A DNA stretch of 64,000 nt from Pedobacter nutrimenti (GCF_003208655.1 NZ_QKLU01000005.1:340889-404888), one strand, 5' to 3'. Positions 35,905-46,041 are shown, numbered from the stretch's first letter. The notes: generated by a model from the letters alone, not told the origin. Translations and numbers: made by a program.

Positions 35905-36577
35905 TGAGCCTTTAGCGATCAATCTCCTCGAAAATCACATTGCGCAGCTTGATTTTATGGAGGTTGTTGCTACCTGCGGAAATGCGGCCAAAGCGTTCGA
36001 TATTCTAAGAAGGAAGGATATTGACCTCCTGTTTCTGGATATTCAATTGCCAGGTATTAGTGGCATCGACTTTTTAAAAACGCTCCGTAATACTCCAAAA
36101 ACAATTATGACTACCGCATACCGGGAATTTGCTTTGGATGGCTATGATCTGGACTTGGTCGATTATTTGTTAAAACCTATTACTTTTGATCGGTTCATCA
36201 AAGCGGTTGACCGGTATCTGCGTAATGTTGACCAGGATGTGCTCCCCATGCCGGTAAATACAGGCTCAGGCTTTATTTTTATTAAATCGGGACATAAACA
36301 GATTAAAGTCGATTTAAACGAAGTGCTTTATATAGAGAGCATTAAGGATTATATCAAACTGTACACGATTAACAATGAGGTTGTCGCTAAGTATAAGATA
36401 TCCGATATGGAAATAGAACTAACAGGAAAAGGCTTTTTGCGAATCCACCGCTCATTTATTGTTAATCTGAAGAATATCACGGCGTTCAATGCCCATGATA
36501 TCGAGATCGGAAAATCAGAAATCCCGATTGGCGAAAGCTACAAATCTGCGGTACTTAAGCTGTTGCGTAACGACTGA
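35873..36577 (+). CDS. LytTR-family response regulator
   Basis: 234 residues: receiver domain with DDEP at 10-13, phospho-acceptor D56 (FLDIQLP), and Lys in LLKPIT; LytTR DNA-binding domain at about 130-232 (VLYIESIKDYIKL, FLRIHRSFIVNL). Partner of the kinase whose 3' end it overlaps. Likely target is the divergent receptor gene, by position only. Confidence 0.9.
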   Translation: MKKIRCLLVDDEPLAINLLENHIAQLDFMEVVATCGNAAKAFDILRRKDIDLLFLDIQLPGISGIDFLKTLRNTPKTIMTTAYREFALDGYDLDLVDYLLKPITFDRFIKAVDRYLRNVDQDVLPMPVNTGSGFIFIKSGHKQIKVDLNEVLYIESIKDYIKLYTINNEVVAKYKISDMEIELTGKGFLRIHRSFIVNLKNITAFNAHDIEIGKSEIPIGESYKSAVLKLLRND

Positions 36578-36792
36578 ACTCATGAATTACTCGCGATCAT
36601 TGGGAGAATAGGGTGGTGGTTTCTGGATATTCAAAAAAGAACCTGTAACCTGTGTCCATTCCTGGTATTAGTTTACATCTGTAATATCAATGGTATAATC
36701 ATAAGCTATAATAAATACCGAATAAGTACTAATAAAAGACTGAACATGCGTACCCTTGCCGTACAGCATAAGATTTACGCTGTAGACCGATT

Positions 36793-37245
36793 CTAATGGA
36801 CTTTTTTATAAGTGAGGTGAAAGTCGTGCTCCCAGTTTTTACCATCTACCGACCTCTCCCAATATCCTGAGATGATGTTTTTATCTTTGTTGATCTCGGC
36901 TGTAAAGCGTTGCATAAATTGTGGCACATTGCGCCACATCTTCCATATGCTGTTTTCAAAACTCATTTCATATACCCGGGAAGATTGTTGATCATCAATA
37001 TAAAGTACGGTGTAATTCTTGGCATCTTTATCATGACCCATAAACCATATCGCCCATGGCGTTTCCTGATTTTTTGTGCCTTGCCTCAAAATTAAAAATT
37101 CACCTTCTTCAAACCATTCAAAGGAGGCACTTGCCTTAATGGTTGCATTGGCATCCGGTAAGAAAGATGCATTTGATATTTCCATTTCCCATGTGCCAAT
37201 AAATTGCTTTAACTCTTGTAATGCTGGATTGATATTGTTTTTCAT
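36793..37245 (-). CDS. DUF1579-like lipocalin-fold protein
   Basis: 150 residues, no signal peptide. LKQFIGTWEMEI at the N-terminus, RQGTKNQETPWAIWFMGHD in the middle and ISGYWERSVDGKNWEHDFHLTYKK at the end follow the pattern of DUF1579-type proteins, small beta-barrels often found beside stress or metabolic genes. Ligand and function are unknown. Single gene. Confidence 0.75.
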   Translation of the reverse strand: MKNNINPALQELKQFIGTWEMEISNASFLPDANATIKASASFEWFEEGEFLILRQGTKNQETPWAIWFMGHDKDAKNYTVLYIDDQQSSRVYEMSFENSIWKMWRNVPQFMQRFTAEINKDKNIISGYWERSVDGKNWEHDFHLTYKKVH

Positions 37246-37535
37246 TGGAAGATAAGTTGATAATTAGATTTATGTTTATTCTTTTTTATTCTAAGATTCG
37301 CAGAACTAAGTTGATCTATATACAAACATAGGAACTAATATAGCATCAAGTGATGTGCAAAAACGACAATCTTAGGGGGTATTACGTCAAAAATTATCCA
37401 TTAGGTAACTTTTTAATTGGGTTAACAGGTCTATTCTTTTATAGCTACCTGCAGCCCTTGTTGAAATCTTCTTTGTACTTACATATCAAGCTGTTGAATT
37501 TTTCGCCCGATCCCTCATTCAACTAATAAAATCAC

Positions 37536-38055
37536 CTACACCCGCTTATAATAATACTCCAATTCCCGGATCAAATTATGCAGCAAAAACACATTCTGAT
37601 CGCGCAGGTCGAATTTTAACAATTGTATTTGCATAATCCCCCCGAAAATCAGAGTATGCCGGTCTTTGTTTTAAAACCACCCGGCCGGTCATCAGAATGC
37701 ATGCCGTGACAAACAAAACGTGGCTGCATTTTATAATCAATTCCTGTACAGTCGCTTTAATCCCGCAGGCCACACCAAAATTTGTACCCTTTACAAACTT
37801 GCGGAATACCTTCTTGTAAAGGTTTTCCGCAAGTTCATTTTCCAGCACCTGGTCCGCGCAAAACGCATTGGATTCTATAAGCATCTCCTGAATACTGTAA
37901 ATGGATTCCCACATTTGCACCAGCAGCCACAACACCCGCTGCTCTGACTGTGCCAATACCATTGTGAAAATCAAAATGTTTGCATTACGTCGTAAAATAA
38001 GCCCAAAAAAGACCACTTTGTTTTGAGTTCCTTTTGGATTTGAGTCCTTTTTCAA
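37536..38055 (-). pseudogene. Unrecognised helical protein, reading frame broken near its 3' end
   Basis: An open frame from 38055 ends at 37576. Near 37669-37672 (aaaa on the minus strand) the sense switches frame: from there the next frame reads NKDRHTLIFGGIMQ, then QLLKFDLRDQNVFLL, then HNLIRELEYYYKRV and stops at 37536. One base less in the A-run joins both parts into one protein of about 170 residues. The first part is helical (QSEQRVLWLLVQMWESIY). I recognise no family. The break is either decay or a sequencing error. An ATG at 37962 is an alternative start. Confidence 0.45.
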
Positions 38056-38235
38056 AAGAAGCTCAAAAGAAAGGGTGTTTTTGTCTAATCCTGAAATTGC
38101 TTAACATCCAGTCTTATCCGGGTTTTACTTTACAATGTGGAAAACTTTTTTTCAGAAAAATTCCCAGTGCAGTGTGGTCGCACTGAAGGGCGATAGATTA
38201 GCAGCCATAATCAAGAAGCTAAAAATTATTCTATT

Positions 38236-41200
38236 ATGGTTAAACTTTCACGATCAGCTTTCTGTGGGGCTATGGCCCTTTTTTCGCTGTTTGGTGCCCA
38301 AAAAATCCATGCCCAGGCAGGAGCTCCCGGTACCTCTACCGCTTATCAAAAACCTTTGTTGCCCCACTCTCCCGAGGCGAGTGCCTTCGGGAAATTTGGC
38401 GACATTCCGGTGGGTTTACACACCGGGATCCCAAACATCTCAGTACCGGTCTATAAATTTAGTCTGAAAGGGCTGGATCTTCCTATTTCCATAGATTACC
38501 ATTCTTCGGGGGTCAAAGTAGACGAACTGGCCAGTAATGTGGGGCTGGACTGGTCCTTAAATTATGGAGGGATGATCAATTTGATTCCCCATGGATTGAA
38601 TGATTTTGGTCCCGATGGCTGGTTGTCCTCTGCTGCAAATTTAAAGACCCCACAGTCTGGTCAACTGATGGAAAACTGGGATGGTTTTCAGAATTTTCCC
38701 ACAGACAATACCTATCAGTATTTAAAACTTGCGGCTGAAGGTACAATTGATACCGAACCCGATTTCTTTGCCTTCAGCTTTGCAGGGAAAAGCGGTAAGT
38801 TCTTTTTTGACCAGAACAAGGGCATCCATTTTATGCCCCATCAGAACCTGAAGGTGGAGTATGTTCTGGATGGGCAGTTTATTTTGTCTTTTACCATTAC
38901 AGATGAAAGAGGTAATAAATTTCTTTTTGCAGATATAGAAAATACGACCACCAAATCTGTTGGTTGCAGCGGTACTGTAGGCAGCATTAATAACAGTTCG
39001 AGTAACAGTTATTACCTGTCTAAAATCACTACGGCAAATCAGGAACAGATTACTTTTAACTATACCAATAAAATTTACAACATTAAAAACCCATCATCGA
39101 TAGTTCGTTACCGCAGAACAGACCTGAGCTCTCCCGGAATAGGCGCCTGCTCGGAAATGGAAACCTGTTTAACCACCAGTACCTCTAAAGTTTCCGGGAT
39201 CCGGATTTCCAGTATTGTGAACGAAACGACCAAGGAGAAGGTGAGTTTTACGTATGATGCAGCAGGCCGGCTGGATGTTCCGGGTAATGAAAGGCTGCAG
39301 AAAATAGAAGTACTGAACAAAGACAATGTGCTGATCACTCAGTTTGATCTGACGCATGATTATTTTTATTCAGCAGCTCCCAATAGTCCAAATCCTGAAG
39401 ATTTCCGCCTGAAATTGTTAAATGTTAAAGAAAGAGGGAAACCAGCCTACGTATTTGAATATAACACCACTGCTCTTCCATCCAGATTTTCCAGCAACCA
39501 GGACCATTGGGGTTATTACAATGGGATAAAAGGAAATGTGAATTTATTACCCATTGATGTAATGAAGGGTTTTCCCACCGGAGCAAACCGGGAACCGGAT
39601 GCTGTTTTTATGAAAGCAGGTGTACTGAATAAAGTAACCTATCCAACTGGCGGATCGACTGTCTTTAATTACGAAGCGAACGACTCCTATACCGTTAAAC
39701 GGATAAGCAAAGTATTACAGGAAGGTGCTGGTCTTGGTGCAGAACTGAATTCGATTGTTTCTGTGAAGTTTACAATTCCGTTTGACGGCACTAATTTTAG
39801 TGGACAGTGGCAAACCGTTGATGGTGATGGGTCTACGGGTGGAGTAGGCCAGAACGGGGTAACCAGGATTACCATAACCGGACCAAATGGTTTTAGGGAA
39901 GGCTTCACAGGGAATAGTAATGGTGTGGTCTCTTTTCATTTGAGCAGTGTGAAATTTGTTGCTGGTCAGGAATATACGATTACGATTTCCAACAGGACCA
40001 CTGACGAAGTGCCTATTGGTGTAATTAGTATCTTCTGGGAAAGAACAGTTTATGAAGACATTGCCCAAAACATGCTTGCAGGTGGGTTGAGGGTAAATTC
40101 TATCACAGATTATCCGGTTGAAGGCCCATCTAAAACCAAATATTTTGAATATACAGACGTTTTGGATGGCGCAAAATCTAGTGGGGTGCTCATGTTTGAT
40201 CCCTTTTACACTTTTGAATATTTTAAACGCCAAATGAACATAGATGATCATGTTGCGCAATGTACATATGTTGCGCAGCAGGCCAACAGCCTGACGCCTT
40301 TGGGTACAGTGCAGGGCGGTAATGTGATCTATAAAAATGTGAATGTTTATGATAACAACAAACAAAACGGTTATACCTCAAATGAGTTTGAAACCAATGG
40401 TAACCGCTTTGGTCAGGGACCTACGGCTGCTTTTCCATTTCCACCATTGATCAATAACGACTGGCTCAACGGCTTGCCTTTAAAAACCACCACTTATAAA
40501 TACAATTCAGCTACAGAAAAATATTTTCCCCTGCAGGTGAATGAAAAGGAATATAAAATGGCCATCGGAGAGGGGGCCAATGAATCTGTTGTTCGTGGAA
40601 TTAAGGTGGGCTATACTTTTTCAGAATTTAGCCCCAGCCCCCTTGTGCTCAATCCAGCGACCTTTAGGATCTCTTATTACAACCTGTATGCTTCCTGGTT
40701 TCATTTGGATAAAGAAAAAACAACCATCTACGACCAGCAAGGGAACAACCCTTTAACCAGCGTTACCAATTACTATTACGATAACCCGCAGCACATTCAG
40801 ACCACGCGTACCGCGAGTCAGAAAAGTGACGGACTGGTAAAAACCAGTACCAGCCTTTACCCCGACGATTATGCCTCTGGAACGCCATTTATAGACCAGA
40901 TGAAAGCGAATCACCAGGTGGGCTATCCAATAGAACAGGTCAGTTATCAGACCAGCAGTGCAGGCGTTTCGATTCTGGATGGAAAGCTCACCGAATACAA
41001 AGCTTCAGGGAAAGCGCTGGCCGATAAGGTGTACAGTTTAGATGTTCCTTCAGCACTAAACCTGAGCCAGTTTAAATTTTCCAATAAAAATACAGATCAG
41101 CTCAATACCGGAGGAAGTCCTTCAAATTATAGCCCCGACAGCCGTTACCGGCAGTTGGTACAGTTTAATGAATACGATGGGGCCGGTAACCCTTTGTCCC

Positions 41201-41697
41201 TGGAGGAAAAGTCGGGTATTTCCTCGGCCTATCAGTGGGGCTATAACCAAAAGTACCTGGTTGCAGAATGTAAAAATGCCACGCAGAATGAATTCTTTTT
41301 TGAAGATTTTGAAAACACAACCAATAGCGGGCCTTCTTTTACAGGAAAACGTTCCAGTGGGGGCGCTTATACAGTCAACTGGACAAGACCCAACAACCGG
41401 AATTACCAGATCAGCTACTGGTATTATGATGGGACCAAATGGCAATACAAAAAAGAACCTTATGTGTCGGGCAGTTTGGCCCTGAGCGGAGGAACAGCTT
41501 ATGATCAGGTGCGGATTTATCCGGCAGATGCCCAGATGACCACCTATACTTACGATCAGCTGATCGGCTTGACCAGTATGAGCGATGCCAAGGGAATGAC
41601 CTCCTTTTACCTTTATGATGAGTTTAACCGCTTAAAATTGGTGAAAGACCAGGACGGGAACATTGTTAAAGCAAACGAATACCATTACAAACCTTAA
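38236..41697 (+). CDS. Secreted RHS/YD-repeat-like protein, first of an RHS pair
   Basis: 1153 residues with a signal peptide ending KIHAQ. The start SPEASAFGKFGDIPVGLHTG and NVGLDWSLNYGGMI matches the large Bacteroidota proteins found directly before DUF6443/RHS-core genes. The middle is beta-rich with many Asn and Tyr. The C-terminus has YD-type repeats (YTYDQLIGL, FYLYDEFNRLK) but no RHS core and no toxin tip, ending DGNIVKANEYHYKP. It probably forms part of the secreted shell or carrier for the second protein (inference). The next gene starts 11 bases later and is surely cotranscribed. Confidence 0.8.
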   Translation: MVKLSRSAFCGAMALFSLFGAQKIHAQAGAPGTSTAYQKPLLPHSPEASAFGKFGDIPVGLHTGIPNISVPVYKFSLKGLDLPISIDYHSSGVKVDELASNVGLDWSLNYGGMINLIPHGLNDFGPDGWLSSAANLKTPQSGQLMENWDGFQNFPTDNTYQYLKLAAEGTIDTEPDFFAFSFAGKSGKFFFDQNKGIHFMPHQNLKVEYVLDGQFILSFTITDERGNKFLFADIENTTTKSVGCSGTVGSINNSSSNSYYLSKITTANQEQITFNYTNKIYNIKNPSSIVRYRRTDLSSPGIGACSEMETCLTTSTSKVSGIRISSIVNETTKEKVSFTYDAAGRLDVPGNERLQKIEVLNKDNVLITQFDLTHDYFYSAAPNSPNPEDFRLKLLNVKERGKPAYVFEYNTTALPSRFSSNQDHWGYYNGIKGNVNLLPIDVMKGFPTGANREPDAVFMKAGVLNKVTYPTGGSTVFNYEANDSYTVKRISKVLQEGAGLGAELNSIVSVKFTIPFDGTNFSGQWQTVDGDGSTGGVGQNGVTRITITGPNGFREGFTGNSNGVVSFHLSSVKFVAGQEYTITISNRTTDEVPIGVISIFWERTVYEDIAQNMLAGGLRVNSITDYPVEGPSKTKYFEYTDVLDGAKSSGVLMFDPFYTFEYFKRQMNIDDHVAQCTYVAQQANSLTPLGTVQGGNVIYKNVNVYDNNKQNGYTSNEFETNGNRFGQGPTAAFPFPPLINNDWLNGLPLKTTTYKYNSATEKYFPLQVNEKEYKMAIGEGANESVVRGIKVGYTFSEFSPSPLVLNPATFRISYYNLYASWFHLDKEKTTIYDQQGNNPLTSVTNYYYDNPQHIQTTRTASQKSDGLVKTSTSLYPDDYASGTPFIDQMKANHQVGYPIEQVSYQTSSAGVSILDGKLTEYKASGKALADKVYSLDVPSALNLSQFKFSNKNTDQLNTGGSPSNYSPDSRYRQLVQFNEYDGAGNPLSLEEKSGISSAYQWGYNQKYLVAECKNATQNEFFFEDFENTTNSGPSFTGKRSSGGAYTVNWTRPNNRNYQISYWYYDGTKWQYKKEPYVSGSLALSGGTAYDQVRIYPADAQMTTYTYDQLIGLTSMSDAKGMTSFYLYDEFNRLKLVKDQDGNIVKANEYHYKP

Positions 41698-41708
41698 ACA
41701 GCGCATCG

Positions 41709-44700
41709 ATGAACCATAAAAAGACAATCAAAAGCCTGTTTGTAGGCTTCGTACTGGCCGGTTTCTGTTTTGAAGCCAGTGCCCAGCATATTACCAGAAA
41801 CTTATATAGCGATGAAGCCGAAATTCAGGCTTCGGGCAGTGTGACCCTGGCCGATGGATTTTATGTACCCCAGGGTAAAAACCTGCGGGTATTTACAGGA
41901 TACAGTTTTCGGGAATGTGCTGCTTTTTTAAGCACACCCAGCGCTGAACAAAATTACGTGAGCACCAAGGTATTTAAAGTAGCCGGTGTAACAGAAGCGA
42001 ACCTGAATGCAGCGCGCAGCAGTTGCGAGGTGAACCAGACCATTCAGTACATCGATGGCCTGGGCCGTCCGCTGCAAACGGTAACTGTACAGGGCAGCCC
42101 GAGTTTTAAAGATGTGGTGCAGCCTTTTGCCTATGATGCCTTTGGGCGGGAAAACAAAAAATACCTGCCTTATACCGCAGCAGGAAACACCGGTACTTAC
42201 CGCACGGATGCCCTTGCAGCACAGGCTGGTTTTTACAACAACCCGGTAGCGGGCATCCCCGCCATCCCGGGCGCAGCCTTTGCAGAAACTAAATTTGAAG
42301 CCTCGCCCCTAAACCGGGTACTGGAACAAGGTGCCCCGGGTGCGGTCTGGCAACCTGCGGGGAGCCGCAGCGCTGGCAGTGGCAGGACAATGGTGAGTGA
42401 TTACGGGGCCAATACGGCGGCCGATGGGGTTAAACTCTGGACGGTAAATGCCGGCAGTGCCAGTGCAGGGGTTTACCAGGTGGGTACCCTGCAAAAAACA
42501 ATCAGTAAAGATGAGAACTGGGTTTCGGGTAAAAGTGGAACGGTAGAAGAGTTTAAAGATCTGGAAGGACAGGTGGTGCTGAAACGCTTATGGGAAACGG
42601 AAAGCAAAAGTTTATCGACCTATTATGTGTACGATGAGTTGGGGAACCTGCGATACGTATTGCCCCCTGCAGTGAACGAAGGAACAGACAAAAGCACCGG
42701 GGTGATTGGTAGTTTTACAGAAAACGATGCGGTTTTTGACCAGTTTATCTATGGCTATCATTACGACGAGCGTAAACGGTTAGTTGAAAAGAAAATCCCA
42801 GGCAAGGGCTGGGAGTTTATGGTGTACAACAACCGGGACCAGTTGGTGCTGAGCCAGGATGCCAGACAAAGAAACACAAACCAATGGATATACAGCAAAT
42901 ACGATGCTTTGGGCAGGGTGACCAGTGCAGGTCTGTACACAGATGCTTCCAGCAGGACAGTTTTACAGACCAGCCTAAACGGACAAACTACGCTATGGGA
43001 AAACCGCCCTGAAGGCTTGGATTACAGCAATGTGGCTTTTCCTCAAAGTGCTACAGAACAATTGACGGTCAACTATTATGACAACTATGGTATTCCCGGC
43101 ATTCCGAACAACCAAAGTTCGGGTTATACCAGTCAGCTGACAGGGCTATTGACCGCCTCCAGGGTCAAAGTACTGGGCAGCAGCGATGAACTCTGGACGG
43201 TGAACTATTACGATAAAGAAGCCCGGGTACTGAAAGTGTACAAACAGCATTACAAAGGGGGCAGCCTAAATGCCAGCAACTATGATGAGGTAGAGAACAC
43301 CTACAACTTTGCCGGAGAGCTTACCGCAAGTACCCGCAACCATTATAGATTAGGAGGCGCCTTAACCACCATTGCCACCCGTCATGAATATGACCATATG
43401 GGCCGCAAAAAAGCAAGTTTTGAATCGATCAACGGAGCAGCAGAGCTGGTGCTAAACAAACTGGATTACAATGAAGTGGGGCAATTGATGAAAAAGTCGC
43501 TGCACAGCACCGATGGCACCAATTTCCTTCAATACAGTACCTATGCCTATACCCCAAGGGGCTGGTTAAAAAGCAGTACCTCCGATCAGTTTAACTTAAG
43601 CCTGCAGTACAACGAAGGCGCTGACCCTCAGTACAATGGGAACATTTCCGCCCAGCAGTGGGGGCCTGGCCTTGGCAACGCCTTTAACTACAGCTACGAT
43701 GCACTCAACAGATTGTTGTCGGGTATAGGTTCCGGCCCGGCAGCAGCAGGCAAAAGCGAAGCCTTGAGTTATGATGTAATGGGTAACATCACCAGCTTAA
43801 ACCGCAATGGGGCTTTAGGAACCTACAGCTATACCGGTAACCGCTTAAACCAGGTGAGCGGTGGGCTGGCCACAGGCGTGTATGGCTACGATGAAAACGG
43901 CAATGCGACTACCGATGGCCGTAATGGGGTAAACATTGTTTACAACAAACTGAACCTGCCGGCGACGGTAAATAAAGGTGGTTTAAGTATGGCGTATATC
44001 TACGATGCGGCAGGCACCAAACTAAGGAAAGTGAGCAATGGCACTTCCAGAGACTACATTGACGGAATCGAATACAATGGAGCAGATATAGACATTATCC
44101 ATACCGAAGAAGGAGTAGCCAGAAGGATAGGCACAGACTACAGTTACGAGTACAATTTAACCGACCATTTGGGCAATGTGCGTTATACTTTCCATAAACA
44201 TCCCGTTACCGGAGCCCTGGAAGGCATCCAGTCGGATGATTATTATCCCTTTGGAAAAAGATTTGCGGATGGCGGGGTAAACAAATATCTTTATAACGGC
44301 AAGGAGTTGCAGGATGAGCTGGGACAGCTTGATTATGGGGCCAGATTTTATGATCCGGAGATAGGGAGGTGGAATGTGGTGGATCCTAAAGCGGAATTGA
44401 TGAGAAGGCATTCACCATATAATTATGTGTTTAATAATCCGATGAGGTTTATTGATCCGGATGGGATGAAGCCTAATGACTGGATAAAATGGGCTAATGA
44501 AGATGGTCGTAAATTTATAACGTACGATTCCGGTATAAAAAGTGTTGACGAAGCAAAGACAAAAGGATATACCAATGTCGAAAAAGTTTTTGAAAGCGGA
44601 ATCGGAAATTCAACGACTACTCAAGAAGAATTTGCATTTGAAAAAGGAGGTTTGTTTAGTGTTAACGGAGGAGATTTACAAAGTGTTAAAAGTGGCAGCT

Positions 44701-45101
44701 TTAGAGCAGAAAACGGGTTTACAATAGATGGAAACCTGAGTTATACGCAACAGGCTGCCGCAGTTTTTTCTGGTATAGGAGATTTTACTGGAGTAGGAGC
44801 TTCCGGCTTTGCAGCAACGGGGGTTGGAGCACCAGTTGGAGCGGTATTAGGAACTGTGAGTAGTATCACTGGTGGAGTTGGAACACTTCTAGATCTGGCT
44901 GACGATTTTTTTAATTCCAATACATTAACAGTGGAAAAATTTGTAACAAAAAGTATCACAACATTTGTTGCACCAGAAGCCTTAAAAAAGACTGGTCTAA
45001 GTGATACTCAAACATCAATTATTAATATGCAGATAATGGGCATCGATAAAACATTAGATCGTGGTAGAGATAATTTAATCGGGCCATATAAACCAAAATG
45101 A
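41709..45101 (+). CDS. DUF6443/RHS-core polymorphic toxin-type protein with variable tip
   Basis: 1130 residues. Signal peptide ends ASAQ. DUF6443 follows (about 30-190, QYIDGLGRPLQTV, FGRENKKYLPY), then YD repeats (YSYDALNRLL, YGYDENGN), then the RHS core (about 816-920: DHLGNVRYTF, YYPFGKRF, YDPEIGRWNVVDP, NPMRFIDPDGM). The last 210 residues, from about 921, are the exchangeable tip. Base composition drops sharply to AT-rich at this point (near 44480). The tip has a Gly/Ala-rich hydrophobic stretch (about 1015-1085) and ends NLIGPYKPK; no toxin family is recognised. RHS cores form a cocoon around such tips and release them by cleavage after the core (family knowledge). Confidence 0.85.
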   Translation: MNHKKTIKSLFVGFVLAGFCFEASAQHITRNLYSDEAEIQASGSVTLADGFYVPQGKNLRVFTGYSFRECAAFLSTPSAEQNYVSTKVFKVAGVTEANLNAARSSCEVNQTIQYIDGLGRPLQTVTVQGSPSFKDVVQPFAYDAFGRENKKYLPYTAAGNTGTYRTDALAAQAGFYNNPVAGIPAIPGAAFAETKFEASPLNRVLEQGAPGAVWQPAGSRSAGSGRTMVSDYGANTAADGVKLWTVNAGSASAGVYQVGTLQKTISKDENWVSGKSGTVEEFKDLEGQVVLKRLWETESKSLSTYYVYDELGNLRYVLPPAVNEGTDKSTGVIGSFTENDAVFDQFIYGYHYDERKRLVEKKIPGKGWEFMVYNNRDQLVLSQDARQRNTNQWIYSKYDALGRVTSAGLYTDASSRTVLQTSLNGQTTLWENRPEGLDYSNVAFPQSATEQLTVNYYDNYGIPGIPNNQSSGYTSQLTGLLTASRVKVLGSSDELWTVNYYDKEARVLKVYKQHYKGGSLNASNYDEVENTYNFAGELTASTRNHYRLGGALTTIATRHEYDHMGRKKASFESINGAAELVLNKLDYNEVGQLMKKSLHSTDGTNFLQYSTYAYTPRGWLKSSTSDQFNLSLQYNEGADPQYNGNISAQQWGPGLGNAFNYSYDALNRLLSGIGSGPAAAGKSEALSYDVMGNITSLNRNGALGTYSYTGNRLNQVSGGLATGVYGYDENGNATTDGRNGVNIVYNKLNLPATVNKGGLSMAYIYDAAGTKLRKVSNGTSRDYIDGIEYNGADIDIIHTEEGVARRIGTDYSYEYNLTDHLGNVRYTFHKHPVTGALEGIQSDDYYPFGKRFADGGVNKYLYNGKELQDELGQLDYGARFYDPEIGRWNVVDPKAELMRRHSPYNYVFNNPMRFIDPDGMKPNDWIKWANEDGRKFITYDSGIKSVDEAKTKGYTNVEKVFESGIGNSTTTQEEFAFEKGGLFSVNGGDLQSVKSGSFRAENGFTIDGNLSYTQQAAAVFSGIGDFTGVGASGFAATGVGAPVGAVLGTVSSITGGVGTLLDLADDFFNSNTLTVEKFVTKSITTFVAPEALKKTGLSDTQTSIINMQIMGIDKTLDRGRDNLIGPYKPK

Positions 45102-45289
45102 TGAATAATGTATATGTGATACTGACCTTTTTAATCTTTTTTATTTCTTGTTTAATATTTATGGTTAAAAAAAAGATGATTTGGGAAGATACAGAATCTG
45201 ATTATAGTAATTCTTTTTCTTTGAAGGCTTTTATTTTTTTAGTAGGAATAATTATAATTTTGGTAATAAGACTTATACAAAAAATATGA
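45098..45289 (+). CDS. Small two-helix membrane protein coupled to the RHS tip
   Basis: 63 residues: helix at about 5-24 (VYVILTFLIFFISCLIFMV), a charged loop (KKKMIWEDTESDYSN), second helix at about 43-60. ATG overlaps the RHS stop by four bases, so it is translated directly after the tip. By position it is the first candidate immunity protein for the present tip; a membrane immunity protein would suit a pore-forming or membrane-acting toxin (inference). No family recognised. Confidence 0.65.
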   Translation: MMNNVYVILTFLIFFISCLIFMVKKKMIWEDTESDYSNSFSLKAFIFLVGIIIILVIRLIQKI

Positions 45290-45645
45290 AATTTTTAAGC
45301 ATTCTAATATTGTCTATTTTAGTTAGTCTATCTGCACCGCAAGAGGCTGTACTTCAGGGACGTTATAAAATGATTTTTGAAAAGGAATTTTCTTCACAAA
45401 ATGGAACTATTTCCTTTGATAAAACAACTTATAGACGAGTTCGCGTTAATAGTGAATCAATTTCAGGTAAAATTGATTATCAGAAATTTAGGGTTGTATT
45501 AAAAGATGATAACCATACTTTCCAAATAATTCTATCAAAAAGGACTATTGGAAAAGATACTATACCATTTAGTACGATTGACTTAAGTAAAAAAGTTGAA
45601 GCTGATATATTAATTAATGAAGGAATGCTCATTAAGTTGAATTAG
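45286..45645 (+). CDS. Secreted small protein coupled to the RHS tip (candidate immunity)
   Basis: 119 residues with a signal peptide (MKFLSILILSILVSLSAP). The mature part is beta-rich (GRYKMIFEKEF, GKIDYQKFRVVLKDD). It overlaps the preceding gene by four bases, so tip, membrane protein and this exported protein form one coupled unit. A periplasmic immunity or chaperone role is inferred from position only. Confidence 0.65.
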   Translation: MKFLSILILSILVSLSAPQEAVLQGRYKMIFEKEFSSQNGTISFDKTTYRRVRVNSESISGKIDYQKFRVVLKDDNHTFQIILSKRTIGKDTIPFSTIDLSKKVEADILINEGMLIKLN

Positions 45646-46041
45646 AATCCATGTTTCATGGGTTTTTCAAGCTGGCGGATATATAGGATTAAGGAAGTAT
45701 AATGTTAAAAGAAGTCATCTTATAATTTTACTCATGAGATTGGTTCCTGAGGTAGATATTATTAACTTAACTCGAGATAATATAGACTTGTATTAACAAT
45801 CAGGTTTTCTATCGAAGACTTTATTGATGAGTTAAAGAGGTTGTCCAACCTTTTGGACAGCCTCTTTTCTATTCTTTAGGCTTCAAAAAAAATATTTTCA
45901 CCTCCTTCAAATAGCTAAGCTCTTCTCATATCTCTAACATATTATTAAGGCTGAAAAAATCCCATCTCAAGGCAAAGAACATGATGAACTCTAACTTGTC
46001 GGAAAAGATTTGCAAAAGGTCTTGGAGTGTAGGTAAGTAAG
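45646..46041 (+). other. Gene-free AT-rich stretch with short coding relics
   Basis: No intact gene. A short frame ending at 45796 reads like the tail of a protein (PEVDIINLTRDNIDLY). A terminator lies at 45834-45870. The segment after it is broken in all frames. It looks like the remains of one RHS tip or immunity module. Confidence 0.4.
45834..45870 (+). terminator. Terminator closing the RHS operon
   Basis: A 15-bp stem (aaagaggttgtccaa with ttggacagcctcttt, one G-T pair), 4-base loop, short T-run. First strong terminator after the start of the RHS genes at 38236. Confidence 0.75.

Noticed and set aside
39715-40365. 216-codon frame opposite the first RHS gene
   Set aside because: Antisense shadow; the plus-strand protein is coherent throughout.
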